Below, piece by piece: positions 1-8,221 of a DNA stretch of 8,221 nt. Both the position numbers and the translations under genes were made by a program. The number at the start of each line of letters is the position of its first letter. Positions within the stretch are counted from its first letter, which is position 1. The stretch spans positions 1-8,221 of the forward strand of contig CAJMQA010000154.1 in assembly GCA_905215395.1 (NCBI GenBank), read 5' to 3'. The notes under the pieces were generated by a model. That model did not search any database. It was not told the DNA's origin and worked only from the letters and a program-made list of their open reading frames with translations. The stretch is from an uncultured bacterium. Its GTDB lineage: Bacteria > Bacteroidota > Bacteroidia > Bacteroidales > Marinifilaceae.

Positions 1-3000
1 CGTTTGTCACTGTCGGTCTCAACAACTGATTAAAATCCACTTCCTTACATCCTCCGAATGTATCCGTATTCAAAGATTTAAAGGCCACCCGGCTGGGCTG
101 ATGTACAATAACCCCGGCACTTCCGGCTGTCAGTCCTATACAACCTCCACCTGTCATACCAGCATCAACCACCCGTTTAATACGGTAACGTTCGTTCTTA
201 GCCGGTTTAAAGGTCAGTACCGACACTTTATCAGTCAGTGTCATCGGGAATACCCCGATTTCATCTGCCGGTTTCCCATCACTATCCCGTATAATTTCTA
301 CCTTCCACGGACCTTCGCCTTTATCGATTGTCACCGTAAATACAGCATCCATACCTACACATCCCTCTGCATCTCCGGACAAAGTAGCCGTGAAAGGTTC
401 ATAATATTGTGCCTGCATCAATGCATCCGGAGTTTTATTCACACACTTATCAGCATTCGAAGCCAGAGAAACAACCTGATAAACTCCGACTTCGGTCAAT
501 AGAATCGTATCAGTCAAACGAGTCAGGAATTCCCGGGTCGTGGGAGCTCCGTCATTCAGTGTATACTTATAAACCGACGGCACCGTACCATGCTCCAATT
601 TTACAACCACCTTCCGGGTATCTCCTTCACAGAACCTCACCTCCTGCTCCTCAAATATGACTGTCGCATTCGGAATCACCCGGATCACAGCTGTATCGCT
701 ATAAATGGCAGCACAACCATTGGACACCTCACACCAGATACTGCAACTGTCATCTGCGGGCTTCAAGCCTTGAAGCTTCCATCGCGATTCCGACTCAAAA
801 CCTTCCGGACTATACAATTCCGGATAGGTAATTTCAGCAGAATTTTTCCGCTGCATCATCCAGCGATAAGTCAGATTTCCGCCTTTGGCTCCCAGACTAA
901 AATCGAGATCGCTGTTTTCGCAAACAGTCGTATCCCTCAAATTTCCTAATATGACGGGGATAGAATCAACCCTCAGCATAGTCGTATCAGTCAGAACCGT
1001 ACCACAGGCATTCGTGATCTGGCAGAAATAATAACCATCTGACTTCCGGTTTTTCGGTAAAGTCAAAGCCACCCCTTCTTCTGTCAATAAACTTGCTGTC
1101 GTTCCAGTCAAAGGCCGGTAATACCACTGGTAAGTCTCTCCTCCTGCCTCAGTCTGCTTCAATCTCAATTCAGTCTGTCCCCCTTCCTCTGCACACAATA
1201 TGGTTTCAGCCCCTAACTTATCGAAGGTCACCTTGTCATCCACCCGGATATTCATACCCCTTTGCGGCAAGCGTTCGTTCATATTTGTACATGCATTCGC
1301 ATAAGTCACATAGAAATTGACATTATTCTGGGAGGCATCGGCATCTATATCCAGCGTCCTTCCTGCTTTTTGATATATATTGGCCCGGTACCAGCGGTAG
1401 GTAACCCTTTCTTCCGGTTTTGTTTTAATCGACAGGGTAATCCGGTTGCCTTTACAATAATGCTGCAGAGAGTCCGATACTTCAATTACTTCGATAGGCT
1501 CGTCTACATTCAGGGTCTGCAAAGGAATCTGTTCCGTACGGTTACACTTGTTCTCCGCTACCACTGAATACAAACCTCCCTGGGCAACAACCAGACTATC
1601 GATATGATAAGTATTACCCTCCACATTCAAAGCAGTTCCGTTCAGGAACCATTTCACAGTATCGCGGCTCTCTACCTGCAAAGTATGTTCCGACCCCACA
1701 CAGAGAGTCTGAATACCAGCTCCGTTCCAAACCACTTCAGGCCGCCGGTTAAATTCCAGACGACAAGTATCGTATATACCTCCACAAGTTGTAGAAGCGT
1801 AACATACATATAATCCTTCTGCTTCGCTTCCCACATTACTCAATTCGAGTACCTGATTATTTACCGCCAACGGATCGCTCTCACCGGCTTTAAACCATTC
1901 ATATTTCTCTGCCACCGCCGTACTCGAGATTCTGATATTAGCAGGCTCCTCACAAACCAGGATATCTTCCATTTTTTTCTCCATTACCACCACGGCACGT
2001 ACGTTTACATGAATCGGAGCAGCCTGGTCGGAACCACAATGATTGCTGACAATACACTGATATACACCGATATGTTCCGGTAATACACTATCTATGGTAT
2101 ACGATGCACTTTCGCTCACAATATCGCCGCCTTTTTTCCACTGATAATTCAACTTTCCTCCAGCAGCAATGACCCCCAAAGTCTGAGTATTTCCCATACA
2201 TACATCCACATTCACAGCAGTCTGTTCTTTTACCACCGGAGCTGACTCTTCGATAATACTGACACTTCCGCGCATTTGTTTCCGGCAACCGGTTTCCTGA
2301 TGCACTGCAGTCACTGTATAGATATATCCATCCAAATCCCCTCCGATAGCCTGAGACGTCGGTTTCCCGTCCAATGCCGACCATTTCAATCCACTGCCAC
2401 TACCCGGTTTTACATTTCCGACCGGACTTCCGTCTTTGTTCAGTTCATAATTGACCTTAAGTTCACTACCGCTCAGTTTCACACTTCCGATAGCTGCCGT
2501 CTCGGTCTCACAATAACCATCCACAACACTTTCCAATTCAAAGACCTTCAAGGCTTCCGGCACTTTGATCTCTATCTCATTGGCCATTTCCGATTCACAC
2601 CCCTCGCCGACCAACGAACGTGCAACTACATAATATACTCCGGTATCCCGAACCTGAAAGGTCAGCATTTTTCCGTTCCCATCCTGAACAGGAGCAGCCA
2701 GCTCTCCGGGATAACTCCGCCGGTACAGGGAATATCTGACATTGGGCTGACTACCTGCCAAAATCAGGGAACGTTCCTCCGGATATTCACACATATATTT
2801 ATTCCCCTGCAATTGTAATTCAAAAGCCTGCGGTAAATCAATAGCAGAGATATTCACCCGTTTGGAAGCCGGACAAGCCCTCACTGCCCGGTCGATAGCC
2901 CTGACAGAATACAGACCGGCTTCAAATTCGCTTTTTCCGGCAGCATTTGTAAAATACAGATCTCCGCCATTTCCCACCATCGTAATCATACGCGAAGAAT

Positions 3001-6000
3001 CCTTGGCAGTGGTCATTCTGAATAAGGTATAATCTACTCCGGGTGGATCAAAGCTATTGTCAGACAACACAGTATTCCGGACAAATATAGGTACACCCTT
3101 GCCGCCGGCACAATACCCCAACGCCTGATCGATATCCAACTCCGGACGTTGCAAAACGGTCAGATCCACATAATCATCCAGAAGTACTTTACATTCATTG
3201 GAAACTTTCGCCATGACCTGATACCTACCGGTTTGGGAAAGATTGTCAATCCATAACTCTTTATCCACACCATCCAATGCTACCGAACTTTCAAGCCCAT
3301 CTTTTACCAGACTATACCTCACTCCTAATTCCGTTGTTGCCAACTTTAACGGGAAGATATCTCCGGAACAAAGATTCACCTTCTGATCTCCGAGAATATC
3401 TATATCTGTACGGGGATTTTCTCCCATAGTGGGCCCATTATATTTAACAATACATCCCTCTGCGCTCTTAGCATAAATATAGTAATGTCCGATAATATTC
3501 TGAGGCTTGAAAGACATCATATATTCATCTGCATCTTTGGAGATCGTATCTACAAATACACCATTTACCTTCAGCAAATAGTCCACATATGGCTGTTTTC
3601 TCTGTGAGATATTAATCACCAGCGAAGGGCGGGAACCTGCCATAACACAAGTGTCGTTTGTCTTGGCTTTCGGATCGTATAAAGCAATACTATTTTTTAA
3701 GTTTACCGTATCCACATATTGGAAACAACCTGAAGAATCCACTGTGGCCAACACATAGTAATCACCCTGTGCCCGGTATTCTCCCAGACTGACTTCTCCG
3801 CCTGTACCAGCTACCGGTTCCGGCAACAATTCGGTGACCTCATCTCCATTCCTGAACAGAAGACGATAACTAACATCCTTCTGGCTACTTTCTAATACCA
3901 AGGGAACCGGAACCCATACCTGATCGTTCAGAGAATCCTGACAAATCGGAGCATCACCGCCTTTAATCTTAAAGACAGCCGGTTTTGGAGCGGGCTTCAC
4001 CTCTGCTACAGCCAATTCCAGTTCTTCTCCGCATTCATTGATACCTTTCAGTGTATATATCCCGTCTGCAATAATCTTGCCACCCACCTTTTCCCAGGTA
4101 ATGAGCTGCTGGTCTTTCGCCAATATCCGCACACTCTCGTCTGCCCCGGAACTGACAAAATAGGTCCACCCCCTCTGCGCATTCAACAGAGCCAATTCTA
4201 TACTTCCCGATGCAGCACCTTCACAATAAGTTCCCCGGACTTCAAATTCAGCAGCAAGAGCTTCCGAAGCAATAACTATTTTTCCATCCATCCACACTCC
4301 ACAATCCGAGCCCGTTTTTTTCGCATATACCTGATACGAACCAGCGTCTTCCACCTCTCCGAATTCTATCGGTCCACCAGTTCCTTTTACCGGCCCTGAC
4401 ACCAGAATATATTGATTCATGTACAAACAATATTCTACACTATCTCCTTCACTCGATGCCAAACAGACACGTGCCCGTGTATCACAGTCCCCACCTACCA
4501 TATTGCTGATCCCATATACGACTGGTAAACTAATTTCTCTGACGATTACCCGGGCAACCGTATCCCGGCATCCGGTAGCCGGATAAATTCCGGTAATCAC
4601 ATATTCCCCTGCCGGTACTACTTTAAAGTTCCCGGAATTCATACCCGAAACAGAATCTATCAGCCCATTGTCACAGAAATAATATTTAGCCGAAGGATCC
4701 AAATTTTTTACAAATACCTGCGTCCCCCGTTCGTCTTCCGAAGCTGAAGGATCATAACAATAAACAGGATCGCTAACATTGATCTTACCAGGAACAGGAT
4801 TGACCTCTATCTGATCAGGTAATACAGCCTGGCATAACCCGGCAGTCCGGGCAACAATCTCATATTGTCCTGCCAGCTTCCGTTTCTCAAAGACAACAGC
4901 CCCACCGTTTCCTCTCACAGTGTCTGTCTCATAAATGCCATCCCGGCGCAGTACATATTCTACGTCAGACTGAGAATTCCGGATAGTAATCCGGCTATTC
5001 CCGGTTTCACAAAGAGCTCCACCACCCCCCTGAACAACCTCCATATTTACATCCGGAATAGGTAGCTCACGTATCTCTATCGGAATATAAGAAATACAAC
5101 CACCGTTCAACCCCTGATTTTCTTTCTTAAAAATATATCTTCCGGCTCTATAGTTCCGGGCAAATGCCTTAGCCGGATAACGTATACTTTCCAATTCCTG
5201 CTTATCTTCATCCAATAAGGTGTAAAGCACATTGTAGGTGGAACCCGACAACTGAATTCTGGCTCCGTCATCTCCTGCACAATAATCCAGCGGCAAAATC
5301 ACAGAATCCGCAGGCAGAGCTCTCCGCACTGTCCGGTATACCGGATCCAGAACACAACCTGTAATCCGGTTCGTTACTGTCAGAGCATATTCCCCAGCCG
5401 GCATACCTGCAAATACCGTATCCCTGTTCCGGTCCATAATCTGTATGTCATATCCCTGTCCTTCCAACTGATATGCGTAGCTGACCTCCGGACTCCGCAA
5501 TGCAATATCTCCCAAACCGGAGCCATTACAATCTTCTACGACAAAATTCTCATCATTCAATACCGGCAACTCCTTGGCTATAAACTCATAGGGCTTGCTC
5601 CGGGTGACACACATCTGATTACGGGCAATGACACAATAGGTATCCCCCGGGATTACCCCGCTAAATTCAATATTATCCCCGGCAATGACTCCCTTAAATG
5701 TCGTATCACGCTGACTTCCCCACAGCTCATACCCTGCTTCCAAATCAGCACCGATAAGCTGAAGAGTCTTATTTTTATTTGCACACAAAGGCTCCGTACC
5801 GGACAGATCCACCAGCTCCGTCGGTACCCCTATAGCAATAGTCGTCGTCAAAGGATAGACACAATATTTACGGATAGCGCCTACACTATATACTCCGGCC
5901 CCAGCCTTCGTAAATGTCCAGGACATGTCCCCACCGTTTCCAATCAAAGTATCCAGTTCAACCTTCACATTGTTGTGATAAACCACATATTTTATTCCCG

Positions 6001-8221
6001 GTTCAGTAGCCTTCAAGGTAATTGAAAAGGTACTGTCTACACAGGCCATCCCCTTCATAACCACCTCTATGTCTAAAGGACGCGGAATCTCATTGATTTC
6101 CACTTCCCCATCCATAACAACATGGTGACATCCTTCCGTTACAATCCGATACCTTCCGGCTTTAAACTTCCCACTGAACGGGACAGCCACAGGTTTACCG
6201 TCAGAATCCAGGCTCCCTGTACCATATATCACAGCCGAGGAAGAAACATTCATATACTGTGCCTGTACCTCATCCCACTTTTGCAACAGGTAATGCACAT
6301 CAGCTTCCGTACCTTCAATTCCCAATACCACACCTGCCTCCCCGGCACAATATTCTGTAGCAGAGGCTGTAATAGCAAACACTTTAGGCAAATCTCCGAT
6401 CACATATCTTTCTGTCAGTTTCAGGCTACATCCGGCAGGATCCACAGCACGGACTGAATAAATACCCGTCTGGTTTTGTGTCCGGTCGATGATCAGATCT
6501 TTACCGTCCCCTATAGCCTCTGCCAATTTGTATTCCAGAGAACCATCCACTTCTTTGTACAATTCATAAGTGATATTCTTTTCACTATTCTGTACTCCCA
6601 TAATCAAGGCAAAACCATTGCATTCCCCCAAAGGTCTCAATAGAGAATTATCAACCAACTGCTTGTGTTCATTCACCTGGAACATACCCAGCATGTTACT
6701 GCAATCCGCCACCTCTGGCCAGATATAATATTTTCCTTTCTTCAGATTTACAGAACAATAAAGCGTATCTTCAACCCGATTTCCGAAAATACCGACCGCA
6801 TTCCGGTTCAGATCCCTCAGACAATAAGTAACCAAAGGATCAATATCAAAAATCTTCACCGTCACATCCACACCGTCTTCACCAAAGCAATACATAGCTT
6901 CCTGATCTACCAACCGGACAGGCTCCGGTGCATTGACGGCAGAAAAACCTCTCAGGGTATCGGTACATCCGGCTCCGTCTTTTCCACTCGAAACAATGAA
7001 ATAATTGCCCGGTTTATTCAATTGTCCCAAAACCAGAGGTGTTCCGTTTCCATAATCTTTTGCAACAACTTCCCGCTGATTAACGCTATCCCGGAACAAA
7101 CGGTATTCAATACCGGCCATCGTCTTTAACACAACCACATCCTGAACAGGGACCGAAGAACTCAGGCAATAGGCACCCAATCCCTCTACATCACCAATCA
7201 CAGGTCGTGGTTTAGCGTTGATATTCACAATACCACCCATGGTATCCCGACACATTCCCAACTGACCGACAACCCTGTACCGCCCTGTTCCCCAATTACC
7301 GGTAAACAGTAATTCTTCCTCATCTCCCTCCCGGGATTGTATCAGTTTCTTACGACCAGTTTCTATCAACCGATATACCACTCCATTTTCAGAAGCCAGC
7401 AAACGGATGGAATCCTGACGTGTATCTGCACAATAATCAGTAATTCCCACACTCTCAACAGCATATCTTTGTGGCCGTTGTCTCAATTCTCCTGCATTTA
7501 TCTCTGACTGACAGACATTACCGTCACCATAATCTTTTATTGCCCTGAACCGGTAATATCCTGCTGTAGTATCCGCATAGAATACACTGAACGGTAACAT
7601 TCCGCCATCTCCTGTTTCTGATAATCCCGTAGGCCTATATTTTCTTCCATCCGCAGAGAATTCCAGTTGATAAGCCACATCCTGTTCTGCATTCCGGATA
7701 ATAAACTCTACCTCTTCTTTATCCAATGCACAATTCAACCCACTATTTACAATTTCAATATTTCTCAGCGGCTTCGGTCTGAATTCGATCCAGATACTGT
7801 CAGAAACCCGTTGTCCAACAGATGATTCAACCTCCAGATAAATATATCCGGATGCCAGTTTCGCATAGTTCTTCAAACGGCTTTCGGCTGATATTGCATT
7901 ATCAGACACCTCTTTATCTATCCATTTCCAGGAATATCCGGGAATACCTCCACTCGTCCAGGAGCAGAGATTTACCGGCTCACCTTCACACAATCTTAGT
8001 GTATCGGCATCAGTCAGGCAATCGTATAATTTGATTTCCGTGTACAATTGTTCTTCACCATCATAAAAACGGACTTCAGCAGTCGTTTCTGCTGTACAAT
8101 GTCCATCGTCCACAGTAACCACAAAAAGTTGTCCTCTTTCCAAAGGCAGAGTAACCGGACTCATAACCGTATTACCACCTGCCGGAAATTTATCTTCCGG
8201 CTGCCAGTTGATGGTATAGGT
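1..8221 (-). CDS. Giant multidomain Ig-like/SprB-like repeat surface protein, internal fragment (partial at both ends)
   Basis: The frame whose first codon is 8221-8219 stays open to base 2, giving 2,740 residues with no stop, no start signal and no frameshift; base 1 belongs to the next codon. The translation is a chain of about 30 beta-rich domains. Their first cysteines recur every 82-107 residues, for example at residues 164, 264, 352, 445, 534, 625 and 727. Order: PKD/Ig-like domains (residues 1-150), about 20 Y-C-x-G repeats (151-1991), six Ig-like domains (1992-2515), then two further domains and the start of a third (2516-2740). I see no catalytic motif, membrane helix, signal peptide or coiled coil. 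Families with this make-up are secreted or surface-anchored adhesins or scaffolds in Bacteroidota, often type IX secretion cargo; that role is inferred, because neither terminus is present. Paired cysteines suggest disulfides formed outside the cytoplasm. Being coding and a repeat protein is very secure; the exact function is unknown and no gene name is justified. Confidence 0.95.
2..676 (-). other. Domain block 4: two further cysteine-bounded domains and the start of a third (residues 2516-2740)
   Basis: Residues about 2516-2605 open with R-F-C-E-G-D (Cys2531) and contain Y-K-Y-T-L-N-D-G-A-P and a closing G-V-Y-Q-V-V-S-L strand before a D-K-C. Residues about 2606-2715 open with E-G-C-V-G (Cys2621) and contain G-E-G-P-W-K-V-E-I and a closing Y-R-I-K-R-V-V-D strand before G-G-G-C. 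The plan G-x-x-P-W, then Y-x-I-x-x-V-x-D, then G-C is common in secreted Bacteroidota repeat proteins. A third unit begins at G-G-C-K-E-V-D-F (Cys2725) and is cut at the window edge. No type IX sorting domain or gliding-motility-associated C-terminal domain has been reached. Domain families are judged by eye. Confidence 0.6.
677..2248 (-). repeat. Domain block 3: six tandem immunoglobulin-like domains (residues 1992-2515)
   Basis: First cysteines are at residues 2008, 2090, 2174, 2256, 2343 and 2434 (codon tops at 2200, 1954, 1702, 1456, 1195 and 922), 82-91 residues apart. Each has a core Trp about 20-30 residues later (Y-Q-W, Y-E-W, V-K-W, Y-R-W, Y-Q-W, Y-R-W), as in the Ig C strand. The F strand reads V-Y-Q-C, L-Y-V-C, L-Y-S-V, F-Y-V-T, Y-Y-F-C and S-I-W-C, resembling the G-x-Y-x-C strand of immunoglobulin domains. 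Six residues after that position every copy has another Cys, as in S-N-H-C, T-N-A-C or S-N-G-C. These differ from block 2 by the Trp core and by lacking the Y-x-L and G-N-G-G motifs. Ig-like folds in secreted bacterial proteins usually serve as stalks or binding modules; which applies here cannot be told. Confidence 0.8.
2249..7771 (-). repeat. Domain block 2: array of about 20 divergent cysteine-bounded repeats (residues 151-1991)
   Basis: Each unit of about 83-107 residues follows one plan. It opens with a Cys, often as Y-C-x-G (Y-C-A-G, Y-C-E-G). About 20-30 residues on comes a core strand [VI]-x-Y-x-[LV], often followed by K/R-D/N-G. Many units then have a glycine turn such as G-N-G-G, G-T-G-G or G-D-G-G, and nearly all end with a strand like A-G-x-Y-x-V and a second Cys, often G-C. 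The upper base of each first-Cys codon is at 7732, 7432, 7168, 6889, 6622, 6349, 6043, 5785, 5530, 5281, 5011, 4759, 4486, 4225, 3943, 3649, 3370, 3112, 2791 and 2512. Known secreted Bacteroidota proteins carry repeats of this style, related in plan to SprB repeats. The two cysteines probably form one disulfide per domain (inference). Copies differ strongly in sequence, so this is an old protein-level array, not a recent DNA tandem repeat. Confidence 0.85.
7772..8221 (-). other. Domain block 1: PKD/Ig-like domains at the N-terminal side of the fragment (residues 1-150)
   Basis: Residues 1 to about 50 look like the second half of a Bacteroidota Ig/PKD-like domain. They have a W-x-P start, a G-G-N turn, an S-P-V-T-L-P-L segment and a closing strand F-V-V-T-V-D-D-G-H-C-T-A (Cys42), the usual ending of such repeats. 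Residues about 62-148 form a second domain. It has L-C-E-G-E-P-V at Cys78, a Y-S-W-K-W core strand, a G-Y-I-Y-L-E-V strand and a closing S-D-S-I-W-I strand, which resembles PKD-like domains. Cysteines at 68, 78 and 85 are clustered, unlike the one-at-each-end pattern of the following repeats. The first domain is cut by the window edge. Domain type is judged from motifs only. Confidence 0.6.

Noticed and set aside
101..949. Three overlapping plus-strand open frames (101-502, 409-660, 590-949)
   Set aside because: They overlap one another in different frames, lack a convincing ribosome binding site and have low-information translations. The minus-strand frame here encodes clear domains with conserved cysteines.
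2088..2384. Minus-strand open frame of 98 codons in a different frame from the giant gene
   Set aside because: It is an out-of-frame shadow: the main frame encodes the end of the last block-2 repeat and the first Ig-like domain across the same bases without interruption.
2276..2818. Plus-strand open frame of 180 codons
   Set aside because: It lies wholly antisense to the continuous minus-strand frame. Its product is rich in His, Ser, Thr, Pro and Phe with no recognisable domain, as expected from reading GGA/CCG/GAA-type codons backwards.
4248..4430. Minus-strand open frame of 60 codons in another frame
   Set aside because: Out-of-frame shadow of the main minus-strand frame, which encodes a recognisable repeat across this interval.
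6665..7129. Plus-strand open frame of 154 codons
   Set aside because: Antisense to two well-formed repeats on the minus strand; no family resemblance in its translation.
2500..7440. Recurring plus-strand word CACAATA, at nearly regular intervals of about 270 bases, as a possible DNA-level repeat or binding site
   Set aside because: It is the reverse complement of TAT-TGT-G/GCx coding for the conserved Tyr-Cys that opens each repeat. Flanking DNA is not conserved and other copies use different codons, so protein-level selection explains it.
1..8221. Frequent CCGG/TCCGGA tetramers as a possible signal sequence
   Set aside because: They arise from common CCG, CGG and GGA codons for Pro, Arg and Gly in this gene and show no regular placement.
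1..8221. CRISPR array, insertion sequence, tRNA or promoter within the window
   Set aside because: No identical direct repeats with spacers, no inverted-repeat-bounded transposase, no cloverleaf and no intergenic gap were seen; coding is continuous.

Overview
The whole 8.2-kb window lies inside one protein-coding gene on the minus strand. Translating the reverse complement from base 8221 down to base 2 gives 2,740 codons with no stop. Neither the start codon nor the stop codon is in the window, so the gene is larger than what is seen here. There are no intergenic regions, RNA genes, mobile elements or visible regulatory sites. The plus-strand reading frames are short shadows of this gene.

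The product is a giant modular protein made almost entirely of small beta-sandwich-type domains of about 82-107 residues, most with a cysteine near the start and another near the end. Four blocks can be told apart, N- to C-terminal (high to low coordinates). First is a short block of PKD/Ig-like domains (8221-7772). Second is a long array of about 20 divergent copies of one cysteine-bounded repeat (7771-2249), which opens with Y-C-x-G, has a V-x-Y-x-L core, often a G-[NTD]-G-G turn, and ends in G-x-Y-x-V followed by a Cys. Third are six immunoglobulin-like domains with a Trp core and often a G-x-Y-x-C strand (2248-677). Last are two domains of a different type and the start of another (676-2).

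The repeat styles match those found in very large secreted or cell-surface proteins of Bacteroidota (SprB-type and other Ig/PKD-like repeats, often exported by the type IX secretion system). The codon habit (GGA, CCG and CGG common), the mid-range GC and frequent D-[ST]-[AILVMT] motifs, which resemble the Bacteroidales O-glycosylation sequon, also fit a gut-type Bacteroidales. The genus cannot be fixed from this window.

No enzyme domain, transmembrane segment, signal peptide or sorting domain is visible. The best-supported reading is an internal segment of an extracellular adhesin or scaffold. Export route and binding partner are inferences that depend on sequence outside the window.
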